From NCBI GenBank assembly GCA_009363875.1, contig CM018697.1, positions 50,733,484 to 50,797,483 of the forward strand: a stretch of 64,000 bases of DNA, read 5' to 3'. Below are positions 1 through 12,130 of the stretch, piece by piece. Origin of the DNA: Mikania micrantha. Lineage: Eukaryota > Streptophyta > Magnoliopsida > Asterales > Asteraceae. Positions within the stretch are counted from its first letter, which is position 1, and every line of letters starts with the position of its first letter. The notes under the pieces were generated by a model. That model was not told where the DNA came from and ran no database searches. It saw nothing but the letters and a program-made list of their open reading frames with translations. The position numbers and the translations under genes were made by a program.

Positions 1-1800
1 GTTAATCACGAGACCCAAGAATTGAACTTCTCTTAACCAAAATTCACACTTGGAGAATTTGGCATAGAGTCGTTCTTCTTTCAGAAGTTCCAAGACTGTT
101 CTGAGGTGTTTTTCGTGTTCCTTCTCGTTCTTTAAATAAATCAGTATATCATCAATAAAGACGATAACGAACTGATCTACGTACGGCTTGCACACCCGGT
201 TCATCAAGTCCATGCACACCGCCGGTGCGATCGTCAATCCGAATGGCATCACCATGAACTCGTAGTGACCGTATCAGGTACGAAAGGTCGTCTTTGGTAT
301 GTCCTCCTCTTGAATTTGGAGCTGATGATAACCTGATCTCAGGTCTATCTTTGAAAAATATTGTGCTCCCTGTAACTGATCAAACAAATCATCAATCATC
401 GGTAACGGGTACCAATTCTTGATGGTAAGTTCGTTGAGCTCCCTGTAATCAATTCACATCCTGAAGGATCCATCCTTCTTCTTAACAAAAAGAACCGGTG
501 CTCCCCACGGGGAAAAGCTCGTTCGGATGAATCCTTTATCGAGAAGCTCTTGTAATTGATTGGACAACTCCTTCATTTCTGATAGTGCAAGTCTATAAAG
601 AGACTTAGCTACAGGAGTCGCTCCCGGGATCAAATCGATTCGAAACTGCACTGGTCTCTCGGGTGGCAGTGCAGGTAAATCATCAGGAAACACATCCGCA
701 TAGTCTTTCACAATGGGTACGTTTTGAATCTTGATTGCTTTCTTATCTTTCTCGATCACGTGAGCTAGGAATGCAACACATTGCTTTCTAAGGTATTTGC
801 GAGCCTTCATGCACGATATTATCTTGACACTGCGCTTCACTTGATCTCCATGAATTTCCAAAATCCCATTGTTCTCCACTGGAACGCGTAGTAACTTCTC
901 GGAACAGATGAACTCAACTCGGTTAAGAGATAGCCAATCCATTCCGATGATGATGTCGAAACTGTCCAGCTCCATCGATATCAAGTCGATGGAAAATGTG
1001 TGATCGCCAAGTGTTAGCTGGCAGTTCCTAAATATAGTGTCTACTGTGATCTGTTTGTCGTTTGCTATCTCAATAGTGTAAGGGGAGTCTAACAATTCCT
1101 CAACATAATTAAGATGGCATGCAAAATCGGATGAAATAAAACTCTGATCCGCACCAGTGTCAAATAATATGGATGCATAGAAGTCAGATAAGAGAAATGT
1201 ACCCGTGATTACGTTCGGGTTCTGTCGAGCCGCAGCAGCTCCAATCTGAAAGGCTCGTCCCCTTGCTGTTGGAGCCCTTGGTTGAACTCTTTTGGGACAA
1301 TCCCTAGAGAAGTGTCCAGGTTCACCACAAGTGAAGCATGACCTGTTATCAGCCGCAGCAGTAGTGGCTGCGTTGTTGTTTGTGTTCTGAGCCCTTGGGC
1401 TCCTGCATTGAGCTGCCAGATGACCAAACTTCCCACAGTTAGTGCAGTGTCTGCAATGGATGTTTGGTAGATGATAATACTGGAAAGTGTTGCAGAATGG
1501 TGCAGTGCCAGTGTAGGGCTTTCTGATCTGCAGTGGTGGCGGTTGGTTGAGCATTGGAGCTTCAGTGGTTGCAGCAAAGTTCTTAACCACTTTCTGTTTC
1601 TTAGCCGGCCTCTTATCCGGCTTCCTTGAAGTCCCAGCTTTGGCTGAGTCCGCCTCTTTCTTGAGTGCCCCAGAGGCAACCATCACATCTGTCATTTTTG
1701 ATGACAGAGTAACAACCATTTCCATGGTTGTTGGATGAGCAGCAAGAATAAAACCTTGCATACAAGCCGGTAATCCCCCGACAAGTCTATTGATTGGGCC
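1..1800 (-). pseudogene. gypsy-1 gag (nucleocapsid)-protease-reverse transcriptase, partial and broken
   Basis: Read on the minus strand, this piece starts in the tail of gag capsid (GPINRLVGGLPACMQGF). It continues through two Cys-rich zinc knuckles (CTNCGKFGHLAAQC and CFTCGEPGHFSRDC) and an aspartic protease active site, LFDTGADQSF, followed by GMDWLS. It then enters reverse transcriptase with SFSPWGAPVLFVKKKDGSF, and the FVIVFIDDILIY catalytic box lies near 130-190. The role is capsid RNA binding, polyprotein cleavage and cDNA synthesis for an LTR retrotransposon. It is dead: TGA codons replace a sense codon just after DGSFRM (about 451) and another in the YGHYEF block (about 275). RNase H and integrase would lie left of the window. 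Residues match gypsy-2 closely enough to place both in one lineage. Confidence 0.88.
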
Positions 1801-3348
1801 TAATCCTCAAAGATTGCACCTCATCACAATTCTGGTCAGCGAACCTAAGTTTTATTCAACTAAGGTTCGTTCCTATATTGCGCCCAAAGAGTTCGGGGGT
1901 TCCAAGGTGTTCGGCTAATGTTTTATGAGCATAGGTTCGGTTAAAACAGATAGGTTCGTGACTGATGATAATGGGTTCGACTACCTTGTAACTAGACTCA
2001 AAAGGTTCGTGTCATGCATGGTGCAAGGTTCGGCAATGATGTAAACTCCGGCTGATGTCATAGCTTCGGGCAGCAGGGTTACTGGGCCTCGGGGTTCGGC
2101 CTAGTGGTGTATCAGTTCGAAGGTTCGTGGATCAGGTGAGGTTCAGCCAGGGTTCGATGGTACATGGTGGGGTTCGACCGATGATGATGGTTCGCCAAAG
2201 TCAAGGTTCGTCGTCCTAGGGTTCGCGAGTCACCATGAGAGGTTCGGCTGAGAATCAAAAGGGTTCGACTTCAGGGTCTGACCAACCAAGGTTCCTCTGG
2301 TGAGCACAACACAGGGTTGGTGACTTGGCCATGAGAACCAGCAAGGTTCAGCGAAGCTCTCTTCGCCCAGCTCCATCTGCGAACCCGGATCTAGGCACCA
2401 TCATCACACCCCATGGTTATGGTAGTGTGGGTAAGACTTCTCATAGGCGTGTGGTTCCAGTTGATGAATGTTTAACCGATTAGGGTTACGGTCGAGTAGG
2501 AGGTTAGAAAACCCTATTTTCCTGATATGTTCAAACATCCTTACCTCATCTTTCAGCGGAGTTGGCTCTAGATCAGTTGTACTTTAATGTAGAGGACTTC
2601 AAGAGCTTCGGGGAAAAACACCCTCATTTGATGCTTATATACCCTCATTAGAGAGAGAGTAGGTGGTGGAAATGAGGAAAAACACCGTCATTTTGAAAAT
2701 TGTTAAAATATATTTTATTTTCTTGAATTATTTTCGATCGTGTCGTAATTCGTTTTCGTTTCGTCAGAACGCGTCACCATCGCGCGTATTTGTTCGAATC
2801 GTCACCCGAACGAACACGACAATGGTTTTGCTTTCTGATTCTTGTTTTCTACTTTCCAGTCATCATTTCAGAATGTTAAACTCACATATATGTTGGTGTG
2901 AATCGTCGCCCACGCAAACATACCGTCAGTTCGTTATTCTGTAACGACACTACAATTATGTCTTTAATTGTGTTTCCTCACTAACGGACTCAACTAAACA
3001 TCCTGTTTTCACATTGTTTTCGTACTGATTTGCCGGCCATCTGATTCCTGTCATCTATGGATATCAGATCGCAACCGACTTGTTCTTGTTATTTACTTGA
3101 ATATTGTGGTTTCTCTTGATTAGTTGTATTATCTGTACTTAGGTTTTCACCTAAATACTAACAACAATTGTTTATAATAAGTGTTGTACTTACGGCATTT
3201 AAGTTTACACATAAATACGTACAACTGTTTCTTGTATTTTGAATTCTGTTAATATAAGCACTGTTCATATACATGTATCTACACATAGTACTATTGAAAG
3301 TACACATACAGTACGGACTTGCCGGCCGGTCAGGTACTAGTTGTCACA
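1801..3348 (-). repeat. gypsy-1 5' LTR, truncated
   Basis: The order of landmarks matches the gypsy-2 LTR. From the right edge inward there is an AT-rich segment, then the short direct phrase around 2570-2620 (AGTTGTACTTTAATGTAGAGGA, compare CTTTGTACTTCCGTGTAGGGA at 22646) and then a GGTTCG swarm about 1 kb from the LTR start. The sequence is diverged from gypsy-2, so this is a related subfamily. About 2 kb of the LTR 3' part is missing. Confidence 0.6.
1837..2385. repeat. GGTTCG motif swarm (gypsy-1 LTR)
   Basis: Many copies of GGTTCG, usually preceded by A or G, are scattered every 15-40 bp with spacers that do not resemble one another. Examples lie at 1863, 1945, 1969, 1995 and 2092. This is neither a tandem array nor a simple repeat. 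The sense (minus) strand reads CGAACC. Confidence 0.85.
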
Positions 3349-3353
3349 ATAAT

Positions 3354-4068
3354 TTTGTTAAAAGACAAACACTTAATGAACATACTGACAAGTTGTTGAG
3401 TTAGTCAGATGCTGAATTCGTAAGTATTAAAACTTCAAGGCCTACATCACAAACTTCATCTTCTCAAAAATTTTTCAAAGGTGAATCAGGTTAAATATGA
3501 TGACAATTTTTTTTAGAAAATATGTCTGATTGCAATGGACTTTTAGCTACAATGCCAAAGGAGTCTATATCCTGTTCTAAGGTTCAAGATGTGAGCTTAT
3601 CCAGGAATGGTAGTCAATCACATGTTACACACAAAAAGCAGAGTAAAAAGTAGCAACCTACAAATCCCATTAACCTGATTGATTTTCTTACAACAGCCTT
3701 TACTGCACATACTTCGGGACACAAGAGTAATGCTAAGGCAGTGAAGTCTGTTATTTATTTGTCCTTTTGTCGGATAGAAACATGTTACACCATTGGTTTA
3801 TAAACCAAAAAGAATTTTTGGAAAATCTGAAATGATTAATTATTTCAAATCAAAAGTTGTTCAAAAGAAAATGGATAAATCTGATAAATCAATGGTGAAA
3901 CATCAGAATGAAACTATTCCTTACAAGCCAATTCCTAATCTAATTTGGACTGCTAAGGCAAAAGTTTCCACTGATTCCATTGTTTAATTAACTTCTGGTT
4001 CCACAACTATTTCTCCAATTCATGTCATAAGTCATAAGACTAAGACATGGATTCCAGTTTCTCATTAA
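3354..4068 (+). pseudogene. copia-1 gag C-terminal region, degenerate
   Basis: Weakly coding sequence upstream of the protease is rich in Lys, Ser and Asn, for example YKPKRIFGKSEMINYFKSK at about 3796. It ends with KTWIPVSH and a TAA (4066-4068). The same kind of ending, WVPNSN followed by a stop, occurs in copia-4 at about 51318, so this is the usual gag terminus of this lineage. Capsid and zinc knuckles are not visible; they were lost or lie left of gypsy-1. Several stops interrupt the frame. Confidence 0.6.
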
Positions 4069-4086
4069 TTTATTTTATGTATGTGC

Positions 4087-6344
4087 AGGACTCATTATCA
4101 AGTGCTCAACAGAATATCTGGTACATTGATAGTGGATGTTCTCGCCATATGACTGGAAACTTGGAGCTTTTGAAAAATGTTAAATGAACAAATGTTGTTT
4201 ATGTTAAATTTGATGGTAATACCGGAGGCTACATTAATAAGGAGGGAGTGCTATCAAATGATAGAATAAGTTTTACGCATGCGAGCTTTGTGGAACAATT
4301 CAAACATAATTTTTTGAATGTTTAACAAGTTTGGGACAAAGAAAATTCTGTTATATTTAATTATAAGGCATGCTATATTCTGAATCCTGTTGTGGTAATT
4401 CTTGAAGACTAGATTGCTGTTACAGCTCCCAGACATAACAATACATATCAATTTTATTTGTCCTCTGCTTCATCATCTTCTCAAATTACTTGCTTTTTCT
4501 CTAAAGCCACTGAAAAATACAATTTCATGGCACATACGATGAGACATGTTCATTTAAGAAAAATGAATTTTTTGATCATAAATGGTCATGCTGAAAGTGT
4601 TCCATCTCAATCGTTTTTCATGTTTAATAAATGTATGTCTTGTCAAATGGGGAAACAACGCAGACAATTACACAGGCCTAAAATTGAAAATTCCATCAAC
4701 ACTCCTCTAATTATGTTACATATGGATCTTTTTCGTCCAGTGTCAGTTAAGAGTGTAGGTGGAAGATCTTTTTTACCAGTTGTTACTGATGATTTTTCAC
4801 GGTTTTCTTGGGTGTTCTTTTTAGCATCTAAATCGGAGACTCTTGAAATCTTGAAGAATCTTATCATCAAATTAGAGAATGAGTTTATAGCACTAGTCAA
4901 TTTTAAGAAGTGGTAATGGAACAGAGTTTAAGAACCGTAATTTGGAGTTGTTTTGTATACAGAAAGGCATTACTCATCAGTTCAGTGCGCCGTACACCCC
5001 TCAGTAGAACGGTGTTGCTAAAAGGAAGAACCGCACTTTGGTTGAAACTGCTAGAACAATGCTTGCGGATTCTCGCCTCCCAATCACATTTAGGGTTGAA
5101 TCAGTCAACACTGTATGCTACATCTTAAACCCTGTGTTAACTATCAAGAAGCATGGAAAAAGATCTTATCAGTTGCTTAAAGGAAGAAAGGCCAATCTTG
5201 CTTATTTGGAGCCTTTCGGTGCAACATGCACAAATTTGAAATTGACTACTCCGAAATTTGAGCCGAGGACAGTGGATTGAATCTTTTTGGGATATTTGTC
5301 TAATTCTCCAAACAAACGAGTTCTTAATCTGGCAAATAGAGTGATCAAAGAAGCATATGAAGTTACTATATGTAGATTCACTGAAACAATACCTGTACGT
5401 GGTCCAGACTGGCTGTTTGACTATGAATCAGTGTTTCACTGTTTTCATAAGTTGTTTCCTTCATCTTCAAATGATCTTGCTGAGTCTTTGAGTGACACTA
5501 TTACAATTCATGGTACTTTATTTCCAAAATTTGTTTTGGAAACTTCTAAAGGGAGTTATTCTGTATTACAAGATGATTCTTCATCTTCTTTTGTTCCTAA
5601 ACAAGTAGAAGTATTTAAAGAGTCTTATTCTGATGATGAATTTAATGATTCAAACAATGATCCAATAGTTATTATTGAATATGAAATTCAGGGGGAGATT
5701 GTACCTAAGAAAATAGTATTACAAATCTTAAGAATGAAATAGTTATGGAAGAAATTGCAACTCATAAAAAAATAGAAATCATCCAATTGAAAACATTATT
5801 GGTGATTTAAATTCTAGAGTTAAAACAAGAAGTCAGCAAGTTCAAGGTGAAAGTGATGAAGTCTTATTGTCAGAAAATTAGGAGACGATGAATACGTGTT
5901 TTATAAGTCACACAAAAACTAAAAATGTTAAAGAGGCCTTAAAGGAGTCTTCCAAAATTACGGCCATGGAAGAAGAGAGCTAGTTTCAGAAATTGGGTGT
6001 TCAGAAGTTGGTTGATTGTCCAGAAGATGTTATCTCGATAGGTACCAGATGGGTTTATGAATGCAAAAAGGATGACAAAGGCATAATTGTCAAAAACAAG
6101 GCTACGCTAGTTGTTCAAGGATTCAATCAACAAGAGGGAATTGGATGATGTTTATGCTCTTATGGCAAGAATAGAAGCCATAAGATTGTTTCTAGCCTAT
6201 GCTAGTTCAAAAAGTTAAAGGTTTTCCAACTGGATAGTAAAAATGCCTTTCTGCATCACAAAGTGAGAGTGGAGTTTTATGTTATTCAACCACCAGGGTT
6301 TAAAGATCCTAACAATCCTACAAAGTGTTATCGTCATGATAAAG
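4087..6344 (+). pseudogene. copia-1 protease-integrase-reverse transcriptase (5' part), broken by gypsy-2
   Basis: The segment opens with the protease-proximal motif WYIDSGCSRHMTGN (about 4120). The integrase follows with LLHMDLFRP-like HMDLFRP and VTDDFSRFSWVFF, then NRTLVETARTMLADSRLPITF-like text. RT begins at about 5950 (WVYECKKDDKGIIVKNKA) and reaches QPPGFKDPNN before being cut at 6344. The integrase cannot work: the second catalytic Asp is Gly (RSGNGTEF at 4904), the following TPQ-NGVA block has a TAG, and the catalytic Glu is Lys (VAKRKNRT). At least four frameshifts or stops occur elsewhere. The RT continues at 23507. Confidence 0.88.
6340..6344. repeat. Target-site duplication TAAAG, left copy (gypsy-2)
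   Basis: TAAAG directly precedes the TGTCACACCCC edge of gypsy-2. The same five bases follow the other edge at 23502-23506. Removing the insert and one copy restores the copia-1 RT codons for KALYGL. Confidence 0.95.
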
Positions 6345-8367
6345 TGTCACACCCCATGGCGCCGCGTGCGGAATCCACGGCGCGGTGACGATCGATGGTT
6401 GAATCATGCGCAAGTATTGAATAAGAACAATCACAATGCATTACTAGATTTCATAAAGATTAGACCATTGTTTAGTTACAGACAATTTATCTATCTACCA
6501 AAAAATGACAACTATAGACCCAAAATATAGTTTACAAAATAAGACTTCAAACAAGATAATTAAACAATCAGGATTTTAATGTGTTTCTAAATCCATCCTA
6601 GCATGTTTCTTCATCTTGTTCTATCTTAAAATGGTCCCCTCAGTTGTCCTTGAGAATGATCTAAACCTGATTACCTGAAACACATGAAAAGTAACTGTCA
6701 ACTACAAAAGTAGTTGGTGAGAACAATAGGTTTAACAGTTGTGAACATGAATCTGCATTGTAAGGCATATGTAATGAACAGTGAATGAAAATACATGGAT
6801 GGTTGCAACCCAAACTAACATCAAGTCTGTAAAACGTGTGCAAACAGTCAAAAGACGGTTTACTAGAAAAGCCAACATATAATCAAGTCCCAAACTACGT
6901 TTGGAGTCAGAAAATGTATTAGCAACTTTGATATAACCATAATGTAACCAATTCTGCAGTTAGCTTTTAAAACAAATTTAAAAGCTAACTCCATCTTCGG
7001 TCTATCCAAATGTGTCCGCTTTCCCTTGTTGTGATCACCCAGTACTAACGCTAAATGAATATGTAACTTGATGTGTGTATAAGTTTGTTCACAACGATGA
7101 ACACCATGCTTTGAATACTTTGATTTGAAACCTTTGGTTGAATGCCCTATTTGATTACCATGATTTGAAAACCTTGCTTGAATACCATGAATTGAAAGCC
7201 TTTAATTGTATACCATCATGAAAAACTATTGATTTAAATCCCTTGTTTTGAAACCTCTGATTTAATTCTGAGAATAGAGTCCTTGTGTAATAACAAGATT
7301 TATAAAATATCCTTTCATCTAAACACAAGATTTTAGTAGAAGAGTTTATAAAATTTATTCTTTACAAGTATTAAACACTTATAAAACCTTTTTAGGTAAA
7401 ATAGATGTAAACAGTTTAGTGGTCCTTTTATAAAACATTTTAGTAGAACTTATTAAATAGTTGATAAAACTATTATAAATGGTTGATAATTCCTTTGAAA
7501 GTAGTTGAGAAATCCCTTGGATTTCAAGAGTGAACCTATAACATTTGAACAATAGCATACCTATTGTATATGAAATATGATTTGCACAAAGAATGTTTGA
7601 TCACATGTTCCACCCCAAAACAGTTGAAAAACAGTAAAAGAGGGGCTAATGTTCTCACATGTCCGCAGTAGACTCTGAACTATGACAAGTAGCAAGTAGC
7701 AAGCAAGACTTCTAATTGGTTCCTATATCATCGTAATCATACGTATAATATAAGATTTCATCAATAATGTTTTAGGCTTTGATTGATTGATCGACTTACA
7801 TTAACCCGTTAACTTTTGTTCTTGTTAGTGATTACATCATGAATGACTTGTTCTCATGTTTAAGAATGTTGTGTGAATTTGAATATCATGAGTGAGTCCC
7901 TTGACTGATAATTGATTCATGAAAATAATGTGTCATGTTTCTTTTATGCATGAACTTGTTATACATAAACTAACATGTGTTTGTGAATTGGATAAACCCT
8001 TGGTCAACAGGTGGTTTAAAGAGAGTTTACAATGTTTAAAGCCCTTGTGTTTATGACTTGATCTCATAATTAGGTTAAGTTAAACTTAAACCAATCATGA
8101 TCCCCACATACAACTTTAAGTTGTATTAGGTTTTGATTACTCTTAACCCTCCCATTTTTCCAAGTGAACCATATGAGTTGAGTGACCCAAATTCGTAGTT
8201 ATTGGCCCAAAGAAGCCGAGGTTGGGCCAAAACAAATTCATTGGGCTGATTCAACTCAATTTGGCATGGTTTAAATAATTGGGCCGGTTGTAATGCAATG
8301 GGAATGAATAAATGAAGTTGGGCCGAATACCCATAATTGTTTTAAAGTTACATCGGTCGAAGGGTGG

Positions 8368-8965
8368 TGAGCTGTTTCAAACCAGCGAACCTTTTAGGTT
8401 CTATGGTCTGGGTTCGCCGGGATTGGGTTAGTGAGTGCTCACATAGGTTCGGTCGAATAGCAAGGTTCGCAGCCCAGGCATCCATGTTCATACAGGTTCG
8501 TCCAGGGTTAGTTCAGGGTGTTGAAAGGTTCGCGACTGCCATGCAATGTCCATTGTCAAAGGGTTCGGCCAATATGCAAGTGCATGGTTCGGCAACCATG
8601 GTTTCAGAAATGAAGGTTCGTGGTTCATGCATGGGGTTCGTCTGAATGGGTTCGCCATGATGGGAGGGTTCGTTGTATGCAAAGGTTCGGATAGTGAATC
8701 AGCGAACCATGTAGGTTCGTGCGGCCCACTTAGGGTTCGTTGATGTGTAAGGTTCGGCTAAGTGTCCGAGGGTTCGGTTGGTTGTGATCAACGAACCATG
8801 GGTTCGTTCCTGATGTAGGGTTCGCCAAGGAGAAGGTTCGGTTGATAATGCTGATGAAGGTTCGTCGCGTATAGCGGGTTCGGCAACCAGGGTTCGTTGA
8901 GTATGTAGGTTCGCTGATCAATGGGACAAACCATGGGATTTCGGAGGGTTATAGGTTCGGCTCCT
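8368..8965. repeat. GGTTCG motif swarm (gypsy-2 3' LTR)
   Basis: GGTTCG followed by G, C or T recurs roughly every 20-30 bp, with a few CGAACC copies among them (8704, 8792). The swarm aligns copy by copy with 21905-22430 in the 5' LTR, as expected for sister LTRs. Apparent ORFs on both strands here are by-products of the low-complexity motif. Confidence 0.9.
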
Positions 8966-9217
8966 CCAACGGCCTGCACCATCAATCATCGTCTATCCCA
9001 TCGTTCTTACCTGTTCTAAACTAAACATCATAACACAAGTGATTCCTGAAGGTTTAAGGCTGTGGTGATGGTCTAGAATCGGTCAAGAATCAGGTTCGAA
9101 CAACACAACAAGAACCCTAATTTCGTGAATCTTTCAAGCTTCGTACCTCGTTTTTGGCCGGATTAAACACCAGATCCTTTGTACTTTCGTGTAGGGAATG
9201 TCGAGAGCTTCACTTAG

Positions 9218-9222
9218 GTTCA
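9218..9222. repeat. Target-site duplication GTTCA, left copy (solo LTR)
   Basis: GTTCA precedes the TGTAACATC start of the nested LTR. The second copy is at 12883-12887 directly after its GTGTGACA end. Confidence 0.95.
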
Positions 9223-9404
9223 TGTAACATCTGTGCATGTAGTCATAGTAGTCATAAACAGTGTTAGAACAATGTGTATTTATGTCCAATCAGTCAATGT
9301 GATTCATATGTTCATGATTGTGTTGTGTGTGATAGGATCTTAATTAAATAGGAACAAGTATGCATTATTTATTTACAGTCGATTTCGCTAGGCAAGAACA
9401 GTAT

Positions 9405-9500
9405 CGTATTATATCGAAACAGTGGTGGGACGGCGTCAGATAAGGCAGGTAGCTGAACTCTGGGGTATGCCCTATATATAAATTGCGTTCGGTGTAATGG
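9405..9500 (+). promoter_or_regulatory. LTR module with GTGGTGGGACGGCG and TATATATAA
   Basis: The block runs TATATCGAAACAGTGGTGGG, a GC-rich stretch, then GGTATGCCCTATATATAA. It is conserved in the other two LTRs (about 13380-13480 and 23225-23325 on the minus strand). Two diverged copies lie in the gypsy-2 leader (about 18440-18545 and 18995-19115). The TATATATAA end could be a core promoter. That function is an inference; the recurrence is seen directly. Confidence 0.5.
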
Positions 9501-10289
9501 GATAATGTTAGTGCGTAGTGTTTAGACGAATAGTATGACAAGCAAATTAATCAAACAAAATCGTAATGCGTTAGCGAGACTGAGTATAGTTATGGGTGAC
9601 GATCCATAATGATACAAATGTTGAACTTATAATTACGAGTAAACGACAATAACTAAATAATACGATCGAAAAACGTACGCGATTTCGGGTATACACGTAA
9701 TTGTGTTAGTTTAACGGTCTGTCAACGAACGAAGAGTAAAAATAAGTAAAATAATTTATTTTACATTTTTACAATTTTGAAACTCATCAAAAATAATTTA
9801 AAATATTATTTTAGTAATCGTGACAACGCGTACGTAAAAATACGCGAAACTGACACCGAGCGAGACCGAACACACGGGGAAAAACCCGGGGCATAAAAGC
9901 CCTTAATTCCCTTCTTTTCCTTCATTTATTGCAGCCACCACCTCTCTCTAGAACCAAATTCGCGAACCCTCCCTCTCACTAGAATTTCAACCTTCCAAGT
10001 CTCATAACTCGCTCGTTTCTCAATGGACTTGGGTGTTTTTGGTGTCCACGCGTAGCCCTTCACGTCCTCTACAAAAAGATATCACGGATCTGGAGTTTTC
10101 ACTAGCTAAAATAGAGGTATGATGCTTGACATATCACGAAAAAGAGGGTTTTGTACTTGATTTTCGACACACACATGTTTCAGCGATTTTAGATACATCC
10201 TTACGATTTTCACGCATTCGTAGATCATGTATTGTATAACATATCATGTAACCAGCCTTAGGAACCACAATGGTGGGTGAAGAAGATGA

Positions 10290-10735
10290 TGCAGGTACAG
10301 GTTCGTGGGCAACAGCACGTCGGCCGAACCTTTTGTGGATTGCGAACCTGTGGGGACTAAGCTAACTGGCCGAACCCTACAGGGCCGAACCATTGGATTC
10401 CAGCCAAACCTTTGAGGCCTCACGAACCCATGCAGTCGAACCATGCCTGAGTCACGAACCCTTAACCCCGGCCGAACCTTCATCAACAGCCGAACCCTTG
10501 GTTCGTCGCAGTAACCACCGAACCTTATTGCTTGCCATCGTGAATGATGAACCTTTGTTGACAAAATTAGATCGGCCGAACCCTAACTTGGATACATATG
10601 CGAACCTTACTGCTTTCCTTATTGCCGAACCTTGTTCATCCCTGACGAACTATGGTTGGACGAACCCTTAGGTTCGTGGAAGTATAATAGAGCCGAACCA
10701 GCCACCACCGAACCCCAAGGTTCACAGGTTGGGAA
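10290..10735 (+). repeat. CGAACC motif swarm (solo LTR)
   Basis: About 20 copies of CGAACC, mostly preceded by C or G, occur in about 440 bp. They are in the sense strand of this LTR, the same sense polarity as in gypsy-1 and gypsy-2. A few opposite copies occur (10298, 10498, 10671). Spacers differ from those of the gypsy-2 LTRs in many places. Confidence 0.88.
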
Positions 10736-10804
10736 CCCCTTATTCTATGCCATACATCGGAGCCACATAACAGTAATGGAATTCGGTCCACCTCGAATTG
10801 AACA

Positions 10805-11085
10805 AGCCCAACAGCCCTTTGTACTCGGCCCAACTTCAATTATTCAGCCCAAGAACATATTGTTTAGACATAATCTAACCGGCCCATGGTAGTGACTCGG
10901 CCCAATTGTCTAAGGCCCATAATTTGGTTCACACATCCTAAATCTAGCCCAACTTTAAGTTGAATTGGCCCATAGGATTCAATTTGGCTCATACCCATGC
11001 CCAAGGCCCAATAACGAATGCTTAGGCCCAATAGGAAGAGATTGGCTAATGGAATTATATCTCGGCCCAATGTTTGGCCCACAAC
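10805..11085 (+). repeat. GGCCCA motif swarm (solo LTR)
   Basis: GGCCCA, with a few GCCCA variants, occurs about ten times in 280 bp (for example 10829, 10882, 10900, 10915, 10968, 11005, 11023 and 11063) with unrelated spacers. TGGGCC/T is the known plant promoter site II element bound by TCP factors. The gypsy-2 5' LTR keeps about four copies at 21730-21850. A regulatory role is an inference. Confidence 0.75.
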
Positions 11086-11914
11086 TTAAAGAAATTGTGA
11101 ATTGATCTTATTGGTTTAAGTTTATAATTTAACCTAATGGAGAGATCAATTCATAATCCCAAAGACTTAAAAACCATTCGAACACCTTTTCAAACCACAT
11201 GTTAAACAATGATTATCAAAATCATCAACACTTGTCATTTTATGCATACAAGTTGTGCATAAAAGAACATGACACTTATTTTTCATGAATCAAGTATCAA
11301 TCAAGTGACTCAAATCATGATATTAAAAATTCACACAACATTCTTAAACATGGTAACACGTATTCAAGAGTTAATCAAGTTCAAGATAAAACAAGTCAAT
11401 CAATAAATCAAAGCTTATACAATCATAAATCTTATAATCTATGTATGATTACATTGATATAGGAACCAGATAGAAGTCTTGTTTGCTACTTGCTAATTGT
11501 TATAGTTCAGAGTCTACTACTGTCAGGTGAGAACATTAGCCCCTCTTTTACTGTTTTTCAACTGTTTTGGGGTGGAACACGTGATCAAACACTCTTTATG
11601 CCAAACATATTTCATATACAGAATTTATGCTACGGTTCAACTGTTACAAGTTCGCTTTAGAAATCCTAGGGATTTCTCAACTATCTTCAAAGGATTTATC
11701 AGCTGTTTATAATGTTCTATCAACTCTTAAACTTGTTGCTACTAAAAAGGTTTTATAAAGGTTCTTTAAACTGTTTTATATCAGCTTTACACTAATGGTT
11801 TTATAAATGCTAAACACTTTTAACTAATGAGATTTATAAACTCTTTTACTATAAACTTGTGTTTTCGATAAAAAAATGATATGTTATGAACCTTGTTATT
11901 ACACAAGGACACTA

Positions 11915-12130
11915 TCTTTGGTATTCAATCAAGGATTTCAGTACAAGGTTTTCAACCAATGGTTTTCATAGTGGTATTCAAGCAAAGGATTTCAATTCAT
12001 GGTATTCAAACAAGTTATTTCAATCATTGGTATTCATGGTATTCACGGGAAGTTTTTAAATCATGGAAATCAAATAAGGCATTCAATCAAAGGGTTTCAA
12101 TTCAAGTTTTCAAAAGCATGGTGTTCATCG
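11915..12130 (+). repeat. GGTATTCAA/GGATTTCAA motif swarm (solo LTR)
   Basis: Short phrases such as GGTATTCAA, GGATTTCAA, GGTTTTCAA and GGCATTCAA recur about 15 times with variable spacing. The counterpart in the host LTR is about 7110-7270, with the reverse complement TTGAAA/TTGAATACC. This is a third motif swarm within the same LTR. Confidence 0.65.

Larger units (their letters stand above)
1..3348 (-). mobile_element. gypsy-1: Ty3/gypsy (Tekay-like chromovirus) element, right-hand part, internally deleted
   Basis: A minus-strand Ty3/gypsy element runs off the left window edge. Reading leftwards it has an LTR piece (3348 to about 1801), a short gag remnant, then nucleocapsid, protease and reverse transcriptase. 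The right end, sense TGTGACAACTAG, abuts copia-1 sequence at 3349, so I infer insertion into copia-1. The candidate target duplication on this side is ATAAT (3349-3353); the matching copy would lie left of the window. The rest of the 5' LTR, the leader and most of gag capsid are missing, which indicates an internal deletion near 1801. Confidence 0.8.

Noticed and set aside
1837..2385. GGTTCG as tRNA T-loop/Pol III B-box (GGTTCGANNCC), implying a tRNA gene or SINE array
   Set aside because: The base after GGTTCG is usually G, C or T rather than A, the CC end is missing, and no A box or cloverleaf is seen. Binding by TFIIIC remains only a speculation.
8364..8985. Short frames on both strands in the GGTTCG regions (also 10393-10892 and 21839-22448), rich in Asn-Pro or Gly-Phe-Val
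   Set aside because: They arise because GGTTCG/CGAACC has no stop in several frames. They have no domain, and they occur in sister LTRs as non-coding sequence.
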